Below, piece by piece: positions 55,886 to 64,000 of a stretch of DNA of 64,000 nucleotides. The DNA comes from Alkalithermobacter thermoalcaliphilus JW-YL-7 = DSM 7308. GTDB lineage: Bacteria; Bacillota; Clostridia; Peptostreptococcales; Peptostreptococcaceae. Both the position numbers and the translations under genes were made by a program. The stretch is from assembly GCA_001584565.1 (NCBI GenBank), contig LSFY01000001.1, forward strand, positions 1,791,174-1,855,173, in the 5' to 3' direction. Numbering within the stretch: position 1 is the first letter of the stretch; each line of letters starts with the position of its first letter. The notes below the pieces were generated by a model. That model made no database searches. It was not told where the DNA came from and saw only the letters and a list, made by a program, of their open reading frames with translations.

Positions 55886-56716
55886 TTAATTAGTACAGTG
55901 AATAATTCTATTTCGGAATCTATGGAAATTCTTAATTCCAAAGGAAACACGTTTTAATACCTTAATCTTGTTATTAAATCCTTCAGTGGGGCCATTTGTA
56001 TAACCATATTTAAAGGCATTTCTTATTTCATTAACCCATCTTCTATATGTAGCTGCACATTTTTCAAACTCTTCTATTTTAGAGCTTTCTGCATTTTTAA
56101 TCCAATTGATTAAAGCATCACTTTGATAAGAATAATTATTACTTTGACATATCTCATAAAACCATTCTTTTAACTTATGCGCAACGCGCAGGTCATCGTT
56201 ATACAATAGCATTAAGTCAACTGCTTTTTTGTTTTCATCTTGAAGTTTATGATAACGGGTAAGTATAAGTTTTCTACTTCGTTTGTAATATTTTCTAAGA
56301 TTAAGTGGCATATTTTTTTGTATACGCTTTCTAACATTTTCAATAGCCCAAGTGACTTGTCTAATAAAATGATATTTATCAATAATAATTTTAGCATTAG
56401 GAAAATAAATTTTTGCTAGATCAGTATATGGTTGCCACATATCACAAACAAAAAATTGAACATTACATCTTTCTTTACGGGAAAATTTGTTAAAGTAACT
56501 TATAAGATGATTTTGAGACCTATCCGCAAGGATATCTAATACCTTATTTTTCTCGCCATCAACAAGTATACATTGATACCTTCCGGTTTCAGCATTACCC
56601 TTAAACTCATCAATGCAAAGAACTTTTGGAAGAGTAGGTATACTGTAATTAACATAGTTAAAGATACGAGTAACCGTAGAAACAGATACATTAGCAGATT
56701 TAGCTATTGAAGTCAT
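55886..56716 (-). CDS. ISL3 transposase, C-terminal catalytic part (copy 2)
   Basis: 276 residues, identical to the product at 25143-25973, with the same DDE signature (CIDEF, IDKYHF, PTEGFNN) and the same ATGA overlap with the upstream frame. Confidence 0.88.
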   Translation of the reverse strand: MTSIAKSANVSVSTVTRIFNYVNYSIPTLPKVLCIDEFKGNAETGRYQCILVDGEKNKVLDILADRSQNHLISYFNKFSRKERCNVQFFVCDMWQPYTDLAKIYFPNAKIIIDKYHFIRQVTWAIENVRKRIQKNMPLNLRKYYKRSRKLILTRYHKLQDENKKAVDLMLLYNDDLRVAHKLKEWFYEICQSNNYSYQSDALINWIKNAESSKIEEFEKCAATYRRWVNEIRNAFKYGYTNGPTEGFNNKIKVLKRVSFGIKNFHRFRNRIIHCTN

Positions 56717-57099
56717 ACTAGTAACTTTAGTAAGTTCATTGCAAATAAGCGCTTAGTCATGCGGTTATAACGGGGAAGAAAGTCGTAATGCTCATAAAAT
56801 CTTTTACCACATGAACATACATATCGCCTTTTTCGTAGCACAAGGAATACATGTTTAAACTGCAACGGCAAATCCTTAATTAATTGATTTCTATAATCAT
56901 GAACCCTAGAAGTTAAGCAGCCGCAGGCAGGGCAAGTATGTTCACGTGGATTGGTTTTTATATATATTTTTATAAAAGAATCCTCATGAGAAATTTTATT
57001 TATTTTTACGCCTTGTAAATTTAGTAATTTATTGATAAAATTAGAGTGCACTTGTGAATAAATCTCCTTTCTATGTTTTTTTTTAAGGTCAATTAACAT
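56713..57099 (-). CDS. ISL3 transposase, N-terminal zinc-finger part (copy 2)
   Basis: 128 residues, identical to the product at 25970-26356. The shared frame break shows that it existed before the two copies separated. Confidence 0.85.
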   Translation of the reverse strand: MLIDLKKKHRKEIYSQVHSNFINKLLNLQGVKINKISHEDSFIKIYIKTNPREHTCPACGCLTSRVHDYRNQLIKDLPLQFKHVFLVLRKRRYVCSCGKRFYEHYDFLPRYNRMTKRLFAMNLLKLLV

Positions 57100-57198
57100 T
57101 TTAGCAGATTTATTTCACAAGTGCTTTTATTATGCCAAAAAATAAATGTTGAAGCACAATATTTCATGCCCCCCAACATTTATTATAGAACCTAAATT

Positions 57199-57229
57199 AA
57201 AAAGTAGACCAATATGGTCTACTTTTTTA
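57199..57229. terminator. Terminator, probably of the rRNA 2/tRNA operon
   Basis: AAAGTAGACC and GGTCTACTTT pair around AATAT, with T-runs on both strands. It follows the IS; for the tRNA transcript it is displaced by 1.45 kb, and it may also stop pil transcription from the other side. Confidence 0.88.
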
Positions 57230-57248
57230 GCTATCTATAAATAATTAG

Positions 57249-57272
57249 AGTGGGTATGTAGCCCACTTTTTT
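57249..57272 (+). terminator. Second terminator after the tRNA operon
   Basis: AGTGGG and CCCACT pair around a 7-nt loop, followed by TTTTTT. A back-up to the stronger hairpin just before it. Confidence 0.7.
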
Positions 57273-57337
57273 ATAACACATAGGAAATTATGCACTTTAA
57301 TAAATTATGGATAAGTCATAATTTACGTAATGTGTTT

Positions 57338-57380
57338 CAACAAAGTTTTCTTTATTAATTTTTCAAAGAAGACTTTGTTG
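57338..57380 (-). terminator. Long hairpin across the pilD stop codon
   Basis: 16-bp stem (57338-57353 with 57365-57380, one G-U) with an 11-nt loop; its first arm encodes the last residues of PilD. There is no T-run, so it may protect mRNA ends rather than terminate. A second 8-bp palindrome (57302-57324) follows. Confidence 0.5.
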
Positions 57381-58121
57381 TATATACTTTACATACCAGC
57401 TTATAATTCCATTTCCAAAATAAATAGTTATAAACCATGCTACAGCTATAAATGGTCCGAATGGAATATAATCTTTTTTATTTTTTATACCTAAACTTAG
57501 TAATACAATGCATATTATAGCACCTATCATAAATGATAAAAACGCATTAAGCAATATATTTAAAGGACCAATAGCAAATCCTAAAAGACCCATTAACTTG
57601 ACATCTCCTCCGCCCATAGCTCCTTTTGTAATTAGTGCTATAGTAAGAAATAATCCTCCTCCTACTAAAAGGCCTATGAAAGAGTTAATAAATCCTATAG
57701 AAAAATTATCTAATAGATAAATTATAAATACGCTAATAAATCCAAATATTATAAGCTCATCAGGAATTATTGTGTACTCATAGTCTATGAATGTTATAAC
57801 TATTAAAATACTAGATATTATAAAATATTTTATAGTTAATATGCTAAGTCCAAATTTTAGGAATAATATTAAGTATATTATACCATTTGTAAGTTCAATC
57901 AATGGATATTTTATAGATATTTTATTTTCACAATATCTACATTTTCCTTTAAGAAATATATAGCTTATTATAGGTATCAAGTCAAAAAATTTTAGTTTGT
58001 TATTGCAAATAGTGCAGCTTGATGAAGGATAAATTATAGATTTACCTTTAGGAATTCTATAGATACATACATTAAGAAAGGATCCTATTAAAATTCCAAA
58101 TATAAATATTAAATATAGCAT
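57363..58121 (-). CDS. pilD: Prepilin peptidase / N-methyltransferase PilD
   Basis: 252 residues, about seven or eight membrane helices. Aspartic-protease residues D113 (FIDYEYTIIPD) and D173 (GGGD of GAMGGGDVKLM) and the zinc cysteines 36, 39, 61 and 64 of the methyltransferase loop are present. Cuts the pilin leader after Gly and methylates the new Phe. Last gene of the pil operon; one expected substrate is the pilin encoded just upstream. Confidence 0.95.
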   Translation of the reverse strand: MLYLIFIFGILIGSFLNVCIYRIPKGKSIIYPSSSCTICNNKLKFFDLIPIISYIFLKGKCRYCENKISIKYPLIELTNGIIYLILFLKFGLSILTIKYFIISSILIVITFIDYEYTIIPDELIIFGFISVFIIYLLDNFSIGFINSFIGLLVGGGLFLTIALITKGAMGGGDVKLMGLLGFAIGPLNILLNAFLSFMIGAIICIVLLSLGIKNKKDYIPFGPFIAVAWFITIYFGNGIISWYVKYIQQSLL

Positions 58122-58187
58122 AACTATCTCCTTTTTATAACTTTAAGGACAATATACATATGTATATTGTCCTTAAAGTTAGTATTA

Positions 58188-58586
58188 TTAATTTTGTTGT
58201 TCTGATTGTTGACTATATCTTCCTGTTTGATTTGGATATACTTCAGAGGTATCTACTTTAACTACAACTTTTCCATTTTCTACTTCAACTTCAAAAGTTC
58301 CTTCTTTATACTGTGGATTAGAGACTGAATCTAAATAACCTTTAGTTACTAAGTTCTCCAAATTAATATCGCTTTCTTGCTCGCCATTTGCTAGTGCGAG
58401 TTCAGCAGCTCTACCTATTATAGCAGCTGAAGCTATATCAGCTTTTCGTTTTGATTCTTCTTGTATAGTTCCAAATCTTGGTATTGCAATTAAAGCTATA
58501 ACTCCTAAAATTGCTAATACTATCACAAGTTCAACTAATGTAAATCCTTTTTTATTTTTTACTATTTTGCTCACAGTTTTTATCAT
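58188..58586 (-). CDS. pilA: Type IV major pilin-like protein
   Basis: 132 residues. Class III leader with predicted cleavage after G14 (KNKKG/FTLVELVIVLAIL), Glu at +5, and a hydrophobic helix (15-37) for packing in the fibre. The mature part is small, acidic and lacks cysteines, ending in a Gln/Ser-rich tail (YSQQSEQQN). ATG after GAGGAGG. Only pilin-type gene in this operon, so it is the likely major subunit; a pseudopilin role cannot be excluded. Confidence 0.9.
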   Translation of the reverse strand: MIKTVSKIVKNKKGFTLVELVIVLAILGVIALIAIPRFGTIQEESKRKADIASAAIIGRAAELALANGEQESDINLENLVTKGYLDSVSNPQYKEGTFEVEVENGKVVVKVDTSEVYPNQTGRYSQQSEQQN

Positions 58587-58603
58587 AGTCTTACCTCCTC
58601 ATA

Positions 58604-59815
58604 CTAATAGCTAACTGTATTTATCATGTCAAACATAGGAAGGATTATTGCAAGAACAATAAATCCAACAATGATTGACATAACAACAATCATTAAAGGC
58701 TCTATTAAAGTTGTCATCTTTTGGAATGCACTGTCAACTTCATCGTCGTAAAAATCTGAAGTTTTATCAAGCATATCATCTAACATACCTGATTCTTCTC
58801 CTACTTTTATCATATGTACAAGCATAGGAGGAAAAATACCTACTTTTTCTATAGGTACAGCTAAACTTACTCCTTTAAGAACATCATCTTTTGATTTTTG
58901 TATTTTATCTGATACAAACTTGTTTCCTACAACACTTGATACAATCTCTAATGATCTTATTAAAGGAACTCCACTAGATACTAAGATAGCTAAGCTTCTA
59001 CTAAATCTAGATGTTATTACTTTTATTACAATATCCTTTACTATAGGTATTTTTAATTTAAGTTTATCTAATGTGTAACTTATTTTTCTATTTTGCATTA
59101 CTTTTTTCAAAATGTACAGTATTGATATTAAAATTATTAAAATTAAATATCCAAACTCTATGATTATATGGCTTATATTTAGAAGAAGCCTAGTAGGCAT
59201 AGGTAAAGAAACTCCTGAATTTTCAAACATTACAACAAATGTAGGTAAGATAAATGCAAGTAAAAATGTAACTACTACAGCTGAAACTATACTTAGTATA
59301 ATAGGATAAGTCATAGCCCCCTTTACCTTTGTATATATCTTGTTTTCTTTTTCATAATATGTAGCCATCCTGTTCATTATTATGTCTAGATTACCACTTA
59401 CTTCTCCAACTTCTATCATGCTTATAAGTAGACTTGGAAATACATCATTATTTTTCTTTAGAGATTCTGAAAATGACATTCCTCTTTGAACATCTTCATA
59501 ACACTGATTGAGTGATGATTTAAGATTTTTATTTTCTGTTTGAGACTTTAATATATCTAAACAAGTCAATATTGTTATTCCTGAATTTAAAAGCGTATAA
59601 AATTGTCTACAAAATATTGCTATATCTTTTGTCTTTACTTTATTTATATATAATAGATCTTTTATTTTGGATTTTTTTTTAATTTCTTTTATTTCTATAG
59701 GATAGTAGTTGTATTTTCTTAATATACTTAACACTTCATTTTCATTATTTGCGTGAATAACACTTTTAATTTTTTCTCCTGCTTCATTTACTACCATATA
59801 TTTATATACAGGCAT
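58604..59815 (-). CDS. pilC: Type IV pilus inner-membrane platform protein PilC
   Basis: 403 residues with two copies of the T2SF domain (about 65-190 and 270-395) and three membrane segments. Motifs FCRQFYTLLNSGI, MIEVGEVSGNLD and MIKVGEESGMLDDML are family hallmarks. It couples the PilB and PilT motors to pilin assembly. ATG at 59815 follows AAGGTG; the GTG at 59824 is part of that ribosome binding site. Confidence 0.95.
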   Translation of the reverse strand: MPVYKYMVVNEAGEKIKSVIHANNENEVLSILRKYNYYPIEIKEIKKKSKIKDLLYINKVKTKDIAIFCRQFYTLLNSGITILTCLDILKSQTENKNLKSSLNQCYEDVQRGMSFSESLKKNNDVFPSLLISMIEVGEVSGNLDIIMNRMATYYEKENKIYTKVKGAMTYPIILSIVSAVVVTFLLAFILPTFVVMFENSGVSLPMPTRLLLNISHIIIEFGYLILIILISILYILKKVMQNRKISYTLDKLKLKIPIVKDIVIKVITSRFSRSLAILVSSGVPLIRSLEIVSSVVGNKFVSDKIQKSKDDVLKGVSLAVPIEKVGIFPPMLVHMIKVGEESGMLDDMLDKTSDFYDDEVDSAFQKMTTLIEPLMIVVMSIIVGFIVLAIILPMFDMINTVSY

Positions 59816-59839
59816 ATCTAACACCTTTCTTATTTAAAG

Positions 59840-60889
59840 TTAAATATATCGCTCTATCATATCTTTATCTACAGCGTGATTAATCATTGTTTCTTTACTT
59901 ATATATCCTTTCATATAAAGCTCACTTAAACTTGCATCCATGCTTTTCATACCAAATTTTGCTCCTGTTTGTATAGCGGTTTGGATCTGGTGTGTTTTAT
60001 TTTCTCTTATAAGATTTCTTATTGCCGGTGTTGCAATCATTATTTCTAGTGCTGCAACTCTTTTTTTTCCATCTAATGTCGGTAGAAGTTGTTGGGATAT
60101 AACTCCTTCTAGTATTGTAGATAGTTGAATTATTATTTGTTGTTTATGATGTGAAGGAAAAGAGTCTATAATTCTATCTATAGTTTTAGCTGCTCCTATT
60201 GTGTGAAGGGTAGATAGTACTAAATGACCTGTTTCGGCTGCAGTAAGTGCTATTGACATAGTTTCAAGATCTCTCATTTCACCTACTAATATTACATCTG
60301 GATCTTGTCTTAGAGCAGATCTTAAAGCTTGAGAAAATGATTTAGAATCTGTTCCTATTTCTCTTTGGTTTATTATACTTTTTTTGTGTTTATGAAGATA
60401 TTCTATAGGGTCTTCTAAAGTTAGTATATGGCAACTTCTTTCTTTGTTTATACAATCTATCATAGCTGCAAGAGTAGTAGATTTTCCACTTCCAGTTGGA
60501 CCTGTTACAAGTATAAGGCCTCTTTGTTTTTTAGTTAAATCTTTAATCACTGATGGCAAACCTAGTTCTTCTATAGTAGGAACATCTACATGAATGCATC
60601 TTATAGCAATACCATAAGTATTTCTTTGTTTAAACACATTTACTCTAAATCTACCTAGCTTACTATATGAAACCGAGGTATCTATTTCTCCGTATTCCTC
60701 AAGTTTATTAAATTGAGTAGTATCTAATATTTCTTTTACAAGTCTTAGGTTATCTTCTGGTAGAAGTACTTGATCGGTATATTTAGTTAATACTCCATTT
60801 ATTCTCATAACAGGAGGGTGTCCAACAGTTATATGAAGATCTGAAGCATTTAATTGCCTTGTTTTTTGAAGCAAATCGTACATATTCAT
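59840..60889 (-). CDS. pilT: Type IV pilus retraction ATPase PilT
   Basis: 349-residue hexameric ATPase. Walker A GPTGSGKSTT, Walker B ILVGEMRDLET and the C-terminal AIRNLIRE motif, specific to PilT and needed for retraction. Presence of PilT indicates pili that can retract, as for twitching. ATG after AGGTG, 10 bp after pilB. Order pilB-pilT-pilC is common in Firmicutes. Confidence 0.96.
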   Translation of the reverse strand: MNMYDLLQKTRQLNASDLHITVGHPPVMRINGVLTKYTDQVLLPEDNLRLVKEILDTTQFNKLEEYGEIDTSVSYSKLGRFRVNVFKQRNTYGIAIRCIHVDVPTIEELGLPSVIKDLTKKQRGLILVTGPTGSGKSTTLAAMIDCINKERSCHILTLEDPIEYLHKHKKSIINQREIGTDSKSFSQALRSALRQDPDVILVGEMRDLETMSIALTAAETGHLVLSTLHTIGAAKTIDRIIDSFPSHHKQQIIIQLSTILEGVISQQLLPTLDGKKRVAALEIMIATPAIRNLIRENKTHQIQTAIQTGAKFGMKSMDASLSELYMKGYISKETMINHAVDKDMIERYI

Positions 60890-60899
60890 AAATTATCAC

Positions 60900-62579
60900 C
60901 TACTCGTAAGTGTATGTAGCTTTTATCATCTCATCAAAAGTAGTTACTCCGCTTAATACTAGTTTTTTACAGTTTTCTTTTAGTGAAATCATACCATTTT
61001 TAAGTGCATGTTCTCTTAAATCTTCTAGATTAAATTTTGAATTTATCATACTCTTAGACTCTTTGTCTATTATCATTATTTCATGGATTGCTCTTCTTCC
61101 TTTATATCCTGTATTACTACAATTAAGACATCCCTTTCCTTTATATAGTTTTGTATCCTCATTAATATTTAGAATCTTCATTTCTTCTATACTAGGAGTA
61201 TAATGCTGTATGCATTCTGGACATATCTTTCTAACTAACCTTTGAGCTACTACCCCTACTAGTGAAGATGAGATAAGGTAAGGTTCTATTTCCATATCTA
61301 AAAGTCTTGAAATAGTAGAAGGAGCATCATTAGTATGCATAGTACTTATAACTAAATGTCCTGTTGTAGCTGCTCTTATAGATATTTGAGCTGTTTCTTT
61401 ATCTCTTATTTCACCAACCATTATGATATCAGGATCTTGTCTTAATATAGATCTAAGACCATTTGCAAATGTAAGTCCTGCTTTATTATTTATCTGAATT
61501 TGATTTATACCTTCAATTTTATATTCAACAGGATCTTCTATAGATATTATGTTTTTGTCTATACTATTCAATTCTTTTAGTAAAGTATATAGTGTTGTTG
61601 TTTTTCCACTTCCTGTAGGTCCTGTAATTAATATTATACCGCTAGGGTTTTTGACTACTTTATCAAATCTTTCTATGTTTTCATCTATTAGTCCTAGGTC
61701 ATTTCTTGAAAAGAAAAATCCATTTCTAACTAAAAGCCTTATTACCACTTTTTCTCCAAATACTGTGGGTATTATAGATATACGAAGATCTAATGGTTTA
61801 TCATTTATATTTATTTCTATTCTTCCATCTTGAGGTATTCTTTTTTCTGCTATATTCATTTTGCCCATAATTTTTATTCTATTAACTAAGGATAAATGAG
61901 TTTCTTTTATCAAGTTCATTCCCTCTATTAAACTTCCATCAACTCTATATCGTATTCTTACATTATTTTCAAAAGGTTCAATATGTATATCACTTGCACC
62001 TATATTTACAGCTTCTTCAAATATAGAGTTTACTAGCCTAACTATCGGAGCAGTATTTACATTTTCTAAAGAATCACTTTTAATTTCGTTATTAATATTT
62101 TTAGTTTGTTCTTTTTTAAAATCTTCAACTGCTTTTTGTGCTATTTCTTTTCCGTAATATATATCTATAGTTTTAAGGATGCTAGCTTTAGTAGATATAA
62201 CAGGTTCAATATCAAAACCAGAGTATATTCTAATATCATCTATAGCAAAAATATTCAATGGATCTGCCATTGCTACTGTTAATTTTCCATTCTTTTTAGA
62301 TATAGGAATTAGAATATGTTTTCTAGCTAAATACTCAGGTATTAGTTTAACTGTGTTAGGATCTATATAGTATTTATTCAAATCTATATGAGGTATACCT
62401 AGTTGAAATTCCAATATTTCTATTATTTGAAGTTCATCTACAAATCCTTTTTCTACAAGTATTTCTCCTAATTTCTTTCCTGATATTCTTTGTTCTTTTA
62501 AAGCTTCTTGCAATTGATTATTAGTTATTTTTCCAACTGATACCAACATATCTCCTAATTTGAACTTATTATTTTTCAT
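60900..62579 (-). CDS. pilB: Type IV pilus assembly ATPase PilB
   Basis: 559-residue GspE/PilB ATPase. N-terminal MshEN-type domain (about 1-150) containing the GKKLGEILVEKGFV repeat, a motif known to bind c-di-GMP in some members. Then the core: Walker A GPTGSGKTTT, Asp box, Walker B IIMVGEIRDKETA, and a zinc site CPEC...CLNC. First gene of the operon, ATG after CGGAGGG. Divergent from pepA. Powers pilus extension. Confidence 0.96.
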   Translation of the reverse strand: MKNNKFKLGDMLVSVGKITNNQLQEALKEQRISGKKLGEILVEKGFVDELQIIEILEFQLGIPHIDLNKYYIDPNTVKLIPEYLARKHILIPISKKNGKLTVAMADPLNIFAIDDIRIYSGFDIEPVISTKASILKTIDIYYGKEIAQKAVEDFKKEQTKNINNEIKSDSLENVNTAPIVRLVNSIFEEAVNIGASDIHIEPFENNVRIRYRVDGSLIEGMNLIKETHLSLVNRIKIMGKMNIAEKRIPQDGRIEININDKPLDLRISIIPTVFGEKVVIRLLVRNGFFFSRNDLGLIDENIERFDKVVKNPSGIILITGPTGSGKTTTLYTLLKELNSIDKNIISIEDPVEYKIEGINQIQINNKAGLTFANGLRSILRQDPDIIMVGEIRDKETAQISIRAATTGHLVISTMHTNDAPSTISRLLDMEIEPYLISSSLVGVVAQRLVRKICPECIQHYTPSIEEMKILNINEDTKLYKGKGCLNCSNTGYKGRRAIHEIMIIDKESKSMINSKFNLEDLREHALKNGMISLKENCKKLVLSGVTTFDEMIKATYTYE

Positions 62580-62743
62580 ATACCCTCCGTACTATATATT
62601 TTTAGTGTTCCTAATATTTATATATTGACATATTTTTGCTATTCTATTATCCGTTAAATTAAAGATTGTATATATACTTTTAATAAATACTCCAAAAGGG
62701 TAATATAATGATAAATCAAAATTTAAACAAAGGAGGATCTACA
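62580..62743. promoter_or_regulatory. Divergent pilB-pepA control region
   Basis: 164 bp, A/T-rich. A plus-strand TATAAT (62704-62709) could serve pepA, with a weak -35. A TTGACA (62625-62630) has TATTAT only 14 bp away. No pilB promoter or riboswitch could be recognised; a c-di-GMP riboswitch motif was looked for and not seen. Confidence 0.35.
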
Positions 62744-64000
62744 TTGATTATAAAAGTTAATGAAAAAATCAAAGACAATTGTGACACAGTAATATTAGCT
62801 TATTTGGATACTCTAGAAGGCTTATTTGAAGGAGTAGATGAAGATGTATTAAATAGCATAGACTACTTGATTAAATCAAAACAGTTCAAGGGAGAGTATA
62901 AAGAAATAAAAGTTATTACCTTATATTTAGATAATAATCTAAAAAATATAATATTGTTAGGATTAGGAGATAAAGAAACTCTTACAGGTCAAAGAGTAAG
63001 GGGTGCAGTAGCAAGGGCAGTAAAAGAGTGTGAAAAACTATGCTCTAAAAATATACAATTTATACTTGATAATATGAGCGATGATTTTGTTAAGAAATAT
63101 ATAAACTACATATGTGAAGGAATTATTTTATCTGTTTATAAGTTTGAAAAGTACAAAACTTCTAAAAGAGAAACTAATATAGATAGTATATGTATAAATT
63201 GTAAAGTTAACAAAGAAGAAATTAATCATCTAGTTAATGAAGCTAATATACTAGCAAGTGCTACAAATTTATGCAGAGATTTAGTAAATGAACCAGCTAA
63301 TAAACTTACTCCAATAGACCTTGCAAACAAAGTAGTAGAAATAGGAAAAGAGAGTAATTTTTTAGTTGAGATTTATGATGAAAAACAAATAGAGAATTTA
63401 GGAATGAAAGCTTACCTAGAGGTTGCAAAAGGAGCTAGTAATCCACCAAGACTTATAGTTATGAAATACATGAAAGACATAGAAAATAAAGATAATATAT
63501 TAGGTCTTGTGGGCAAAGGACTTACATATGATAGTGGAGGTTTATCTTTGAAGATGACAGATAGTATGGTTGAAATGAAATCTGATATGGCTGGAGCTGG
63601 GGCTGTTATAGGAACAATAAGTGCTATAGCAAAAATGAATTTAAAAGTAAATGTAATTGGAGTTATAGCAGCTTGTGAAAATATGATATCCTCAAATGCT
63701 TATAAACCAGGAGATATAATAGAGTCTATGGCAGGGAAGACTATAGAAGTTTTAAATACAGATGCAGAAGGAAGATTGACATTAGTTGATGCTGTAAATT
63801 ATGTTATAGAAAAGGAAAATGTAAGTAAGGTTTTAGATATAGCTACTTTAACAGGTGCAGCTTTAGTAGCACTAGGAACTATTACAACAGCTGTAGTTTC
63901 AAATAATGACAATTTCTATTTGCAGCTAGAAAAAGCAAGCAAGATATCAGGAGAAAAAATATGGAGACTACCTAATTATCCAGAGTATAAAGAGCTTATA
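62744..64000 (+). CDS. pepA: Leucyl aminopeptidase, M17 family (3' truncated by window)
   Basis: 419 codons present; the frame is open at the window end and perhaps 80 residues are missing. The metal and active-site region includes GKGLTYDSGGLSLK and MAGAGAVIGT; the M17 signature NTDAEGRLTL is near residue 341. Two-metal cytosolic peptidase that removes N-terminal residues from peptides. TTG start with AGGAGG 7 nt upstream. Some M17 proteins also bind DNA, which cannot be judged here. Confidence 0.93.
   Translation, partial: MIIKVNEKIKDNCDTVILAYLDTLEGLFEGVDEDVLNSIDYLIKSKQFKGEYKEIKVITLYLDNNLKNIILLGLGDKETLTGQRVRGAVARAVKECEKLCSKNIQFILDNMSDDFVKKYINYICEGIILSVYKFEKYKTSKRETNIDSICINCKVNKEEINHLVNEANILASATNLCRDLVNEPANKLTPIDLANKVVEIGKESNFLVEIYDEKQIENLGMKAYLEVAKGASNPPRLIVMKYMKDIENKDNILGLVGKGLTYDSGGLSLKMTDSMVEMKSDMAGAGAVIGTISAIAKMNLKVNVIGVIAACENMISSNAYKPGDIIESMAGKTIEVLNTDAEGRLTLVDAVNYVIEKENVSKVLDIATLTGAALVALGTITTAVVSNNDNFYLQLEKASKISGEKIWRLPNYPEYKELI

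Larger units (their letters stand above)
55742..57192 (-). mobile_element. ISL3-family insertion sequence, copy 2
   Basis: 1451 bp, same length as copy 1, with one base difference seen (A at 55884 for G at 25141). Same orientation. It starts 11 bp after the last tRNA. The 8-bp flanks (ATAATAAA left, TAAATTAA right) do not match, so no target duplication is visible. Confidence 0.92.

Overview
The window reads as the replication-origin region of a low-GC, Gram-positive anaerobe of the class Clostridia. My best guess is a Peptostreptococcaceae-like lineage, judged from gene order, AT-rich codon use, rubrerythrin and 16S signatures; I could not run a search to confirm it. Nothing looks like prophage, CRISPR or a defence island. 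The accessory material is two near-identical ISL3-type insertion sequences, an insertion inside one 16S gene and a duplicated tRNA array.

Positions 1-8895 (minus strand) hold the classic origin-left block in B. subtilis order: rpmH-rnpA-yidD-yidC-jag (one operon, with a consensus promoter at 8984-9012 and a terminator at 6741-6769), then mnmE-mnmG-rsmG, noc and soj-parB. A near-consensus Noc site lies upstream of noc and a parS-like site lies between mnmE and mnmG. Positions 8896-11027 contain a bipartite oriC around dnaA: a DnaA-box cluster upstream, and downstream a tandem box pair, six DnaA-trios and an AT-rich unwinding stretch. Positions 9475-17905 (plus) carry dnaA, dnaN, yaaA, recF, gyrB and gyrA. 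Next come a YtxH-like gene, a DUF948-like gene and an rsbV-rsbW-sigB module that runs straight into the promoter of the first rRNA operon (16S, tRNA-Ala, 23S, 5S; 20205-24990). The first IS copy separates that operon from its terminator.

Positions 26557-46756 are chromosomal housekeeping: niaR with nadA-nadB-nadC and an EIIC-like permease; UPF0182 and MscS; rubrerythrin; a serine T-box with serS; tadA; tRNA-Ser(GGA); SRP RNA; dnaX-ybaB-recR; a small charged protein; a UgtP/MGDG-synthase-like glycosyltransferase; an AI-2E permease; a glutaredoxin; an MFS transporter; and NhaC.

Positions 46979-55730 are the second rRNA operon. Its 16S is 99 nt longer because helix 6 (V1) is replaced by a 127-nt hairpin. 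Its spacer has no tRNA. Its 5S is followed by 43 tRNA genes in two tandem, nearly identical blocks (23 and 20); the second block has its own rRNA-type promoter. The second IS copy sits between the last tRNA and its terminator. Positions 57363-62579 (minus) form a compact type IV pilus operon, pilB-pilT-pilC-pilin-pilD. The window ends inside a divergent M17 leucyl aminopeptidase.

The parts connect. The UCC specifier of the serS T-box would be read by the tRNA-Ser(GGA) encoded just downstream. TadA would edit the tRNA-Arg(ACG) at the end of the array. NiaR probably represses the adjacent nad genes through a direct-repeat operator. I see no completely new system. The features most worth a second look are the 16S insertion, the duplicated tRNA block, the two IS insertions upstream of stable-RNA terminators, the Noc variant without the usual N-terminal helix, and the EIIC-like permease in the NAD operon.
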